The position numbers and the translations under genes are program-made. A stretch of DNA of 13,433 nucleotides from positions 29,495 through 42,927 of the forward strand of contig DCHY01000023.1 of NCBI GenBank assembly GCA_002315715.1, given 5' to 3'. Below the pieces are notes generated by a model that was given only the letters and a program-made list of their open reading frames with translations, did not search any database and had not been told where the DNA came from. Below, in pieces: positions 7,208 to 13,367 of this stretch. This stretch comes from Clostridiales bacterium UBA1740. GTDB taxonomy: Bacteria; Bacillota; Clostridia; Oscillospirales; CAG-272. Position 1 is the first letter of the stretch. Every line of letters begins with the position of its first letter.

Positions 7208-7236
7208 TTGTAAGTTTCAAAAAAGTATGATATAAT
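7208..7236 (+). promoter_or_regulatory. Promoter of gap (perfect, extended -10)
   Basis: -35 TTGTAA (7208-7213), 17-nt spacer, -10 TATAAT (7231-7236) preceded by TGA (extended -10). Predicted transcription start is about 7243, leaving a leader of about 67 nt. Confidence 0.85.
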
Positions 7237-7244
7237 GCCATTTT

Positions 7245-7263
7245 GGAAAGAGAGAATCTTTCC
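7245..7263 (+). promoter_or_regulatory. 5' stem-loop at the start of the gap mRNA leader
   Basis: GGAAAGA (7245-7251), loop GAGAA, TCTTTCC (7257-7263): a 7-bp hairpin almost at the predicted 5' end of the transcript. Such 5' hairpins commonly protect mRNA from 5'-dependent decay; that role here is inference. No known riboswitch is recognised. Confidence 0.5.
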
Positions 7264-7309
7264 GTGAATCGGTTAAAATCAAAAATAATATATTTGGAGG
7301 ACTCAAAAA

Positions 7310-8332
7310 ATGGCAGTAAAAGTTGCTATTAACGGCTTTGGCAGAATCGGACGTCTTGCTTTCCGTCAGATGTTTGGCGCGAAAGGTTATCAGATCGTCG
7401 CCATCAACGATTTGACCAAACCCAGCATGCTCGCTCATCTTCTCAAATACGACTCCGCACAGGGCAGATACGCTCTTGGCGACACCGTTTCCGCGAATGA
7501 TGAAGAAGGCACCTTGACCGTTGCAGGAAAAACGATCAAAATCTACGCAGAAAAGGACGCTGTGAACCTTCCTTGGAAGAAACTTCACGTTGACGTCGTT
7601 CTCGAATGCACCGGTTTCTACACTTCTAAAGAAAAATCGATGGCTCACATCAAAGCCGGCGCGAAGAAAGTCGTTATCTCCGCTCCTGCAGGCAATGACC
7701 TTAAGACCATCGTTTACAACGTAAACAACGATACCTTGACCGCTGATGATCAGATCATCTCCGCGGCTTCTTGCACCACCAACTGCTTGGCTCCTATGGC
7801 TAAAGCACTTAACGATGCATTCCCCATCGTTTCCGGTATCATGACCACCGTTCACGCCTTCACGGGTGACCAGATGGTTCTTGACGGCCCTCACAGAAAG
7901 GGTGACCTTCGCCGTGCTCGTGCCGCTGCTGTGAACATCGTTCCCAACTCCACCGGCGCTGCAAAGGCAATCGGCCTTGTTATTCCCGAACTCAACGGCA
8001 AACTCATCGGTTCTGCTCAGCGTGTTCCCGTTCCCACCGGCTCCACCACCATTCTTGTAGCCGTCGTTAAGGGCAAGGACATCACGAAGGACAAGATCAA
8101 TGCCGCTATGAAGGCACAGGCTTCCGAATCCTTCGGTTACAATGAAGAAGAAATCGTATCTTCCGATATCATCGGCGCTACCTACGGTTCCATCTTCGAC
8201 GCTACTCAGACCATGCTTACCAAGATCGACGACGAAACCTATCAGGTTCAGGTCGTTGCTTGGTACGACAACGAAAACTCCTACACCAGCCAGATGGTCA
8301 GAACCATCAAATATTTCGCTGAACTTGCTTAA
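7310..8332 (+). CDS. gap: Glyceraldehyde-3-phosphate dehydrogenase, phosphorylating, type I
   Basis: This 340-residue cytoplasmic glycolytic enzyme converts glyceraldehyde-3-phosphate, NAD+ and phosphate to 1,3-bisphosphoglycerate. Seen directly: the Rossmann motif INGFGRIGR (7-15), Asp34 in AINDLT favouring NAD+ over NADP+, the active site SAASCTTNCLAP with nucleophile Cys155 and conserved Cys159, the base His182 in TTVHAFTGDQ, NIVPNSTGAAKAIG (209-222), QRVPVPTGS (237-245) and WYDNENSY (318-325). GGAGGA lies 8 nt before the ATG. It is probably transcribed alone, with its own promoter upstream and a strong terminator downstream. Its codon choice (many CTT, GCT, GTT, AAG) differs by eye from its neighbours and fits high expression rather than transfer. 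Confidence 0.98.
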   Translation: MAVKVAINGFGRIGRLAFRQMFGAKGYQIVAINDLTKPSMLAHLLKYDSAQGRYALGDTVSANDEEGTLTVAGKTIKIYAEKDAVNLPWKKLHVDVVLECTGFYTSKEKSMAHIKAGAKKVVISAPAGNDLKTIVYNVNNDTLTADDQIISAASCTTNCLAPMAKALNDAFPIVSGIMTTVHAFTGDQMVLDGPHRKGDLRRARAAAVNIVPNSTGAAKAIGLVIPELNGKLIGSAQRVPVPTGSTTILVAVVKGKDITKDKINAAMKAQASESFGYNEEEIVSSDIIGATYGSIFDATQTMLTKIDDETYQVQVVAWYDNENSYTSQMVRTIKYFAELA

Positions 8333-8340
8333 TCTTTCGG

Positions 8341-8385
8341 AAAAATGAGGATTTATGCCGCACGCGGCTAACCTTCGTCATTTTT
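8341..8385 (+). terminator. Possible first terminator after gap, interrupted stem
   Basis: AAAAATGA (8341-8348) pairs with TCATTTTT (8378-8385), enclosing a small GCCG/CGGC hairpin. The long arm is interrupted by unpaired bases, so it is weaker than the hairpin 35 nt downstream, and may instead protect the mRNA 3' end. Confidence 0.45.
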
Positions 8386-8419
8386 CTTTGAAATCTTCGG
8401 CTTTGCAAAAGCGAAAGTC

Positions 8420-8450
8420 AAAAAGGAGCAGAGAAATCTGCTCCTTTTTT
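8420..8450 (+). terminator. Strong intrinsic terminator of gap
   Basis: A 13-bp stem, AAAAAGGAGCAGA (8420-8432) with TCTGCTCCTTTTT (8437-8449), closes a GAAA tetraloop of the GNRA type and ends in six T. Confidence 0.93.
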
Positions 8451-8463
8451 GCCGACTGTTCTG

Positions 8464-8583
8464 CAAAACGCCAAAACTTTTCGGTTTTTTGTTGACGTCG
8501 GCTTCGGTTTTTTTGTTAGTTTGAACAAGACAAACAGGTATTTTTTTAGTCAAAACCGCAAAAACGACTTGTTTTGGCAAAAC
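8464..8583. repeat. Cluster of CAAAAC hexamers upstream of and inside the flippase promoter
   Basis: CAAAAC occurs at 8464, 8472, 8551 and 8578, with CAAAAAC at 8559 and the inverse GTTTTG at 8571. The last pair forms the 13-bp inverted repeat GTTTTG-G-CAAAAC (8571-8583), which lies between the -35 and -10 boxes and is therefore placed like an operator. No regulator gene is visible nearby. The region is A/T-rich, so part of the clustering could be compositional. Confidence 0.4.
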
Positions 8584-8596
8584 GAGGTGTTATACT
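8569..8596 (+). promoter_or_regulatory. Promoter of the flippase/GT4 pair
   Basis: -35 TTGTTT (8569-8574), 16-nt spacer, -10 TATACT (8591-8596) preceded by TGT (extended -10). Moderate match to consensus. The spacer contains the GTTTTGGCAAAAC inverted repeat. Confidence 0.6.
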
Positions 8597-8629
8597 GTTT
8601 TTGTTGAGTTTTCAAAAAGGAGGTTTTGC

Positions 8630-9703
8630 ATGGAAAAAAAGAAGAAACGAAAATTGTTTTTGACGCTTCTTTTGGTGCTTTTGAACGTCGCCGTCATCGC
8701 CGTCGCCGCCGTTTCCGAGTTTTCGGGCAGTGAAAGCGCCGAGGACGTGACGAAGATTCATATCCGCACCGCCTCTTTGGTTCCGGCTTTCCTCTGCGTG
8801 CTTTTGGCAATCTTTGTGGAGACCGCCAAATATATGCGACTCATGCAAAACAGTTGCGGCTATTGCCGTTTCGGCGTGTGTTTGTCAACCGTCATCTTCG
8901 GCAGGTATTACGACAATATCACGCCGTCGGGCATCGGCGGGCAACCTTATCAAATTTATTATCTCAAAGACAAAGGCGTTCCCGCTGCAGCGGCAGCCGC
9001 CATACCGCTTTCGGGCTTTATGTCGATGCAGTACGGCTTCGTCGTGCTCGCCCTTTTCGCCTTCCTGTTCGGCGGTGAAAATATGGGCAGTGATTTTACG
9101 CGAATTGCCGGCTATTTCGGTCTGTTTCTGTATGCGCTTTTTCCGAGCGGCATCATCCTCTTTACCTATTTTCCTCGCTTTTCTTCGCGGGTATTATCCT
9201 TCTTCGTTTCGCTTCTGCACCGCTTGAAAATAGTAAAAAACAAAGAAAAAACAGTCGAAAAAACCCTAAAAATGTTTGACGAATACGTCGAATGCAACAA
9301 GAGTATTATCAAGACGCGCGGCTTTGCCGTCGAACTTTTGGCATACGGCATTCTTTATCAAGCCCTGCTTTTGTCCATTCCGTATTTCGTGATTCGCGCC
9401 TTCGGGGGCGAACTTGACTTCTTCACTTGCTTTTGCACCACCGTTTCAATATACGCCACCGTCACGTTTATCCCCACCCCCGGCAACATGGGCGCGGCGG
9501 AAGGTACCTTCTATGCCGTTTTTTTCGCGGTATCGGAGGGCTTGATTTTTTGGGCGATGCTGATTTGGAGATTTTTGACGTCTTACGGTTTTATCCTCGC
9601 CGGTATTATATTAACCGTTTGCCGTGCCCTTACTCGTCGCTCGGCGGAAAGGAATTTTCATGGAGACAAAGAGAGAAGTGCCGAAATCGGCACAAATGAT
9701 TGA
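8630..9703 (+). CDS. LPG-synthase-like / flippase-like integral membrane protein (UPF0104)
   Basis: This 357-residue multi-span membrane protein matches the transmembrane domain family of lysylphosphatidylglycerol synthase (MprF N-terminal domain, YbhN/AglD-like). It lacks the cytosolic aminoacyl-transferase domain, so it cannot make lysyl-PG by itself. Seen directly: a basic N-terminus (MEKKKKRK), several hydrophobic helices (about 9-30, 48-66, 118-147, 158-182, 230-256, 263-302, 305-331), the family motif NITPSGIGGQPYQIYYL (96-112) and the second Pro-Gly loop PTPGNMGAAEGTF (282-294). AAGGAGG lies 6 nt before the ATG. Its 3' end overlaps the following glycosyltransferase gene by 44 nt. Stand-alone members are often annotated as flippases; moving a glycolipid made by the neighbour across the membrane is a plausible but unproven role. 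Confidence 0.88.
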   Translation: MEKKKKRKLFLTLLLVLLNVAVIAVAAVSEFSGSESAEDVTKIHIRTASLVPAFLCVLLAIFVETAKYMRLMQNSCGYCRFGVCLSTVIFGRYYDNITPSGIGGQPYQIYYLKDKGVPAAAAAAIPLSGFMSMQYGFVVLALFAFLFGGENMGSDFTRIAGYFGLFLYALFPSGIILFTYFPRFSSRVLSFFVSLLHRLKIVKNKEKTVEKTLKMFDEYVECNKSIIKTRGFAVELLAYGILYQALLLSIPYFVIRAFGGELDFFTCFCTTVSIYATVTFIPTPGNMGAAEGTFYAVFFAVSEGLIFWAMLIWRFLTSYGFILAGIILTVCRALTRRSAERNFHGDKERSAEIGTND

Positions 9704-10829
9704 CACCTATTTTCCGACGGTGGACGGCGTAGTCCGCACCGTACATAATTACGCCAAATGGCTCAACCGCGCGTCCTATTCCGCGGTGATTGCCCCGGCA
9801 CAGAAAAACCAAAACGACAAAGATTTTTCCTATCGCATTTTCCGTATTCGCAGTCTGCCGACGCCGATTGCCGAATACCGTTTGCCGCTTGCCTATCACG
9901 CCAAATCCGTCATTCGTGAACTGTCGAAGGAGGGCGTCAAAATCCTCCACGTGCATTCCCCCTTTTTGCTTGGTTTGATGTCGATAAGAGAGGCAAAAAG
10001 ATGCGGTATGAAGGTCATCACGACGTTTCATTCCAAATATCGCGACGACGCCGTCACCTTGACGAAATCTCATCTGCTTGCCAACCTCCTCGTGCGCCGC
10101 ATCGTACGTTTTTACAACGCCTGTGACGCCGTTTGGACCTGCAGCAACGGCACGGCGGCAACGCTCCGTTCTTACGGTTTCAAGGGTGACGTGACGGTGA
10201 TGGACAACGGCACCGATTACGTCTATCCCGAAAACGCCTCGGAAATCCGTAAAATCGGCAGAGAAAAGTATAACTTAACAGACGGCGCCCCCGTCATCCT
10301 CTTCGTCGGGCATCAGATTTGGCAAAAGAATCTGAAACTCATTTTGGACACCGCCAAAGAACTCGAATACCGCGGCTTTGATTTTCACCTTCTGATCGTC
10401 GGTTCGGGCTACGCCGAAAAGGAAATCGACGCATACGCGAGAGATTTGGACTTTGCCCCCGGCAGAGTGCAGATATTCAACCGCACCTTCGGCAAAGAAG
10501 AACTGATGGAGGTGGAACTTGCCTCGGATCTTTTCTTCTTCCCGTCCCTCTACGACAATGCGCCGCTCGTCTTGCGTGAGGCTGCCGCTATGAAATTGCC
10601 GGCGCTTTTGCTTCGCGGTTCCAACGCCGCCGAGCCGACCGTTGACGGGTACAACGCGTTCCACTGTCAAAACGACAAAAACGAGACCGCCGACAAAATC
10701 ATGGAGATTTTCGCAAACGAAGAAAGACGCCTGACAGTCGCCGAGCACGCCCAAAAGACACTCAGAAGATCGTGGGATACCATTTTGCCGACCGTCGTCG
10801 ATAAGTACAACGAAATCTTGAAAAAATAA
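9660..10829 (+). CDS. Glycosyltransferase family 4 (GT-B), possibly glycolipid-forming
   Basis: This 389-residue cytoplasmic, probably membrane-associated enzyme has a GT-B fold. The N-terminal acceptor domain opens with MIDTYFPTVDGVVRTVHNYA (13-32) and contains LHVHSPFLLGL (96-106) and TTFHSKY (121-127). The C-terminal donor domain contains LFVGHQIWQKNLKLIL (214-229), LLIVGSG (244-250), and the nucleotide-sugar site FFPSLYDNAPLVLREAAA (293-310). The usual E-x7-E pair is here D299-x7-E307. The N-terminus resembles diacylglycerol glucosyltransferases and related GT4 enzymes, which suits a lipid acceptor. I chose ATG 9660 because GGAAAGGAA precedes it by 5 nt; an in-frame ATG at 9624 lacks a good site and lies deeper in the flippase gene. 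The 44-nt overlap implies coupled translation with the flippase. A 15-bp terminator follows the stop. Confidence 0.9.
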   Translation: METKREVPKSAQMIDTYFPTVDGVVRTVHNYAKWLNRASYSAVIAPAQKNQNDKDFSYRIFRIRSLPTPIAEYRLPLAYHAKSVIRELSKEGVKILHVHSPFLLGLMSIREAKRCGMKVITTFHSKYRDDAVTLTKSHLLANLLVRRIVRFYNACDAVWTCSNGTAATLRSYGFKGDVTVMDNGTDYVYPENASEIRKIGREKYNLTDGAPVILFVGHQIWQKNLKLILDTAKELEYRGFDFHLLIVGSGYAEKEIDAYARDLDFAPGRVQIFNRTFGKEELMEVELASDLFFFPSLYDNAPLVLREAAAMKLPALLLRGSNAAEPTVDGYNAFHCQNDKNETADKIMEIFANEERRLTVAEHAQKTLRRSWDTILPTVVDKYNEILKK

Positions 10830-10837
10830 AGAAAACC

Positions 10838-10871
10838 AAGAAAAATCTCGGAGCCATCCGAGATTTTTCTT
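10838..10871. terminator. Terminator after the GT4 gene
   Basis: A 15-bp perfect stem, AAGAAAAATCTCGGA (10838-10852) with TCCGAGATTTTTCTT (10857-10871), closes a GCCA loop. It begins 8 nt after the GT4 stop codon. Confidence 0.92.
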
Positions 10872-10884
10872 TGTTCGGCTCGGC

Positions 10885-10913
10885 TTGACAGTGCAGAGTG
10901 AATATGGTATCAT
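10885..10913 (+). promoter_or_regulatory. Promoter of the phosphoesterase lipoprotein gene
   Basis: A perfect -35 TTGACA (10885-10890), 17-nt spacer ending in TGG (extended -10), and -10 TATCAT (10908-10913). The block ATATGGTATCATAG matches the promoter at 4662-4675 in 13 of 14 positions. Predicted start is about 10920, giving a leader of about 33 nt. Confidence 0.83.
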
Positions 10914-10952
10914 AGTATCAAACAAAGATTTTACTATTTGGAGGAGAATACC

Positions 10953-13067
10953 GTGAAAAATATGCGCGTACGCTTTCTTTCCTTTATCTTGCTTTTATGC
11001 CTTGTCTTATCTTTCCTATCATCCTGTCAATTGCCGTCCATAGACGATCTCAAGTTTTGGGAGAAGGACGATGCGGAATTTAATCCGACCGTTCGTTTTG
11101 CCGTCGTTTCGGACATTCATACCCGCGTCATCTCCGAGAGCGACGCGACACAGGATGAAATCGACGATGCCGCCCGTCGCACGGAACGCTTTTTCACTTC
11201 TTCTTACGCCTATGCACAAACGCAATCTTATAAAGGATTGGATGCCGTTTTGATTGCAGGCGATTACACCGACGACGGAACACAGCAACAGTATCAATCC
11301 TTTTTTGATATCGTAAACGGCAATTTGCCAAGCGAAACGAAACTTCTTGCCTGCCTTGGCAACCACGAGTTCCGCGATACCAAGGAAAACGGCACGCAAA
11401 ACAATTCCGTTACCAAGACCTATGACAGATTTTCTGACTATTTCGGCTTTGATGCCGACAGCGTCAACGTCATCGGCGGCTATTACTTTATCGGTGTCAG
11501 TGCCGATATCAACGGCGGCCGCGGCATTTCCGAGGAAAAAGCGGAATGGCTCGACGAGCAAATTGCCAAAGCGGCAAAAGCCGATAAAACAGGGGAAAAA
11601 CCGATTATGGTTTTCGGTCATTTGCCTTCCTCCGGCACGACCATCGGCAGTATAGGCGTCGGCAACGGAAAGGAAACTTATAGGACGGAATATATGGATG
11701 CGGTCCTGCAAAAGTATCCTCAGGTCGTGTTTATGGCAGGACATTCTCACGCACCGGTGAACAATCCCTTGAGTATTTATCAAGAGTATTTTACGGCTGT
11801 GGATACCGGTACCTTTACTTACGGCGGTTATCCGATTTTCACCGATGAAGGTTGGATTGAAGGTATTCAGCTCAGCACGAACGGCACCTATCAAACCGAT
11901 ATGTCGGATGACTATAACGAACACGGCGACAGAGAATCCTGCATCTTTATGATTATGGAATTGGACGCAAAGAATCGCCTTCGTATCCAATATTACAATG
12001 CCGATACCGACACTTTCGTCGGATCCCCCGTCATCATCGATTCCATCGGAAAAACCGAAGATTTTACGTTTACTTCAAATAGAAAAGACAATTCCGTGGT
12101 GCCTGCCTTTTCAAGTGCGCTTTCGGTTCGATCTCTGTCGGCAACTTCCGTAATCGTGAATGTTCCCAATGCGGCATGCGACGATTACGTCGCCAATTAC
12201 AAAATCGAACTTTATAAGGACGGCACTCTCGTTGACAAGATTTACCGTTTGGCATGCCAAAATCAGTTGCCGTTGCCTATCGAGATTACCGCGTCATTCT
12301 CGGATTTAACCCCCAATACCGACTATGAAGTGAAAGCGTATGCCTATAACGCCTACGGCAAAGTCAGTGAACCCATCTCGCTTTCGGTCAAGACGGCGGA
12401 GGACGAAACCGTTCCCGACGTTTTCCAAATGTCCATTCTTTCGGACGGAACCGTGACGGACGCGATATCCGGCGAAAAACTGACCGTGACCGGCACCCCC
12501 TCCGTTCAATATGACGAAACCTTAGATAGACAGGTCGCATCCTTCAACGGCACCGGCTCCTACGATTTTAAGGGATGGGCAGATCATCTCGACGTCATGA
12601 CCGACGGATTCACCTTTGAAATCGTCGGAAAAGTGCCCGCCGTCCCCTCCGTCCCCTACGTGGATCTCGTTTCGGGACAGGAAACGGGCGGCTTCGGCTT
12701 TGAATATGCCGAGAGCGGGGCACTCTTCATCTACGTATACGTTTTGGCGTCCGACAAAACGGGATATTACGCAAAAACCTACGTCATGCTCCCGGTCGGC
12801 GAATATTTCCACTTGACGGCAACCTACGACGGACACTCTCTCGTGCTGTATCTGAACGGTGAAAAAGCAAACAGTCGAACGGCACGCGGAAGCGTTTGGT
12901 TCCCGATTAAAGAAAGTGCGCGCTATCTTTCCATCGGTGCTGACGCCGACCTGGGAGGAAAATCGGGGCATTTTATGACCGGAGAAATTGCGCTTGTCAA
13001 CGTCTATTCCTCGCCGTTAACGGCAGCCCAAATATCTCAAAAATACAATGACCTGCAATTGCCGTAA
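10953..13067 (+). CDS. Lipoprotein: calcineurin-like metallophosphoesterase, Fn3-like and LamG-like domains
   Basis: This 704-residue exported protein starts at GTG 10953, 6 nt after TTGGAGGAG. The frame could also open at TTG 10938, but that codon is part of the ribosome binding site. The signal peptide ends in lipobox LSSC (Cys25). Residues 48-270 form a metallophosphoesterase domain with every metal-site motif present: SDIH (Asp54, His56), AGDYTD (Asp104), GNHE (Asn137, His138), FGH (His223) and AGHSH (His264, His266). Residues about 388-482 look like a fibronectin type III domain (VRSLSATSVIV ... LTPNTDYEVKAYAYNAYG). Residues about 490-704 look like a LamG/concanavalin-A-like domain (VASFNGTGSYDF, FHLTATYDGHSLVLYLNGE, GEIALVNVYSSPLT). 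It is probably a surface-anchored phosphohydrolase held on glycan or another ligand by the C-terminal domains; the substrate (nucleotide, phospholipid headgroup or other phosphoester) is unknown. It is transcribed alone. Confidence 0.92.
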   Translation: MKNMRVRFLSFILLLCLVLSFLSSCQLPSIDDLKFWEKDDAEFNPTVRFAVVSDIHTRVISESDATQDEIDDAARRTERFFTSSYAYAQTQSYKGLDAVLIAGDYTDDGTQQQYQSFFDIVNGNLPSETKLLACLGNHEFRDTKENGTQNNSVTKTYDRFSDYFGFDADSVNVIGGYYFIGVSADINGGRGISEEKAEWLDEQIAKAAKADKTGEKPIMVFGHLPSSGTTIGSIGVGNGKETYRTEYMDAVLQKYPQVVFMAGHSHAPVNNPLSIYQEYFTAVDTGTFTYGGYPIFTDEGWIEGIQLSTNGTYQTDMSDDYNEHGDRESCIFMIMELDAKNRLRIQYYNADTDTFVGSPVIIDSIGKTEDFTFTSNRKDNSVVPAFSSALSVRSLSATSVIVNVPNAACDDYVANYKIELYKDGTLVDKIYRLACQNQLPLPIEITASFSDLTPNTDYEVKAYAYNAYGKVSEPISLSVKTAEDETVPDVFQMSILSDGTVTDAISGEKLTVTGTPSVQYDETLDRQVASFNGTGSYDFKGWADHLDVMTDGFTFEIVGKVPAVPSVPYVDLVSGQETGGFGFEYAESGALFIYVYVLASDKTGYYAKTYVMLPVGEYFHLTATYDGHSLVLYLNGEKANSRTARGSVWFPIKESARYLSIGADADLGGKSGHFMTGEIALVNVYSSPLTAAQISQKYNDLQLP

Positions 13068-13078
13068 GGCGAAAAAGG

Positions 13079-13113
13079 GAAGACTCTCGGATTTTTCCGG
13101 GAGTTTTCTTTTT
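13079..13113 (+). terminator. Terminator of the phosphoesterase gene
   Basis: GAAGACTCTCGG (13079-13090) pairs with CCGGGAGTTTTC (13097-13108), including two G-T pairs, around a 6-nt loop, followed by five T. It starts 11 nt after the stop codon. Confidence 0.85.
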
Positions 13114-13178
13114 GCGGCTTTGCGTTTTCGGTGAAATGGGATTGAACAGTTTTTTGTTTGCGTTTTTGACAAAAGCCC

Positions 13179-13207
13179 TTGACATTGACGTGAAAACTTG
13201 ATATAAT
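13179..13207 (+). promoter_or_regulatory. Near-ideal promoter of the tRNA-Ser gene
   Basis: TTGACA (13179-13184), 17-nt spacer, TATAAT (13202-13207), both perfect consensus, plus TGA before the -10. Further TTGAC-like words flank the -35 (TTGACA at 13167-13172 region and TTGACG at 13185-13190). Predicted start is near 13214, leaving a 5' leader of roughly 27 nt to be removed by RNase P. Confidence 0.9.
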
Positions 13208-13240
13208 ATCTCCGCAAGTTAAGAAACGACGGCTTGCCAT

Positions 13241-13332
13241 GGAGAAGTACTCAAGAGGTCGAAGAGGCGCCCCTGCTAAGGGTGTAGGACGGCTTTACCG
13301 TCGCGAGAGTCCAAATCTCTCCTTCTCCGCCA
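13241..13332 (+). tRNA. tRNA-Ser (anticodon GCU), CCA encoded
   Basis: A 92-nt class II tRNA reading AGC/AGU serine codons. The acceptor stem GGAGAAG (13241-13247) pairs with CTTCTCC (13322-13328), with discriminator G and encoded CCA (13330-13332). The D arm is CTC/GAG. The anticodon stem is CGCCC with GGGTG (one G-T pair) and the loop is CTGCTAA, with anticodon GCT at 13275-13277. The long variable arm GACGG-CTTTA-CCGTC (13288-13302) is the serine identity feature. The T arm is GAGAG-TCCAAAT-CTCTC (13305-13321). The T loop has C where nearly all tRNAs have the uridine that becomes pseudouridine 55. All stems otherwise pair fully, so it should be functional. Confidence 0.97.
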
Positions 13333-13361
13333 AAAAACGCTACCGCAGGGTAGCGTTTTTT
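13332..13361 (+). terminator. Terminator of the tRNA-Ser gene
   Basis: A 13-bp perfect stem, AAAAAACGCTACC (13332-13344, sharing the last A of CCA) with GGTAGCGTTTTTT (13349-13361), closes a GCAG loop and ends in six T. Confidence 0.92.
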
Positions 13362-13367
13362 ATTTTT

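Noticed and set aside
7243..7309. Riboswitch or T-box in the gap leader
   Set aside because: The leader is about 67 nt with one small hairpin and no terminator/antiterminator pair or known aptamer motif.
8368..8580. Minus-strand 70-codon frame in the gap/flippase spacer
   Set aside because: It spans the gap terminator and the CAAAAC cluster, is Lys/Phe-rich from A/T-rich DNA, and has no ribosome binding site. The 297-nt spacer is accounted for by two hairpins and a promoter region.
9624..9659. ATG 9624 as the start of the GT4 gene
   Set aside because: No good ribosome binding site lies before it, and the added 12 residues translate the flippase 3' end in another frame. ATG 9660 has GGAAAGGAA at 5 nt.
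10938..10952. TTG 10938 as the start of the phosphoesterase gene
   Set aside because: The TTG and the two following codons are the Shine-Dalgarno sequence TTGGAGGAG itself. GTG 10953 follows at the right distance and begins a standard lipoprotein signal peptide.
11019..11990. Minus-strand open frame of 323 codons antisense to the phosphoesterase
   Set aside because: It runs through the metal-binding motifs of a clear phosphoesterase, has no initiation signals and no family resemblance; it is a shadow frame.
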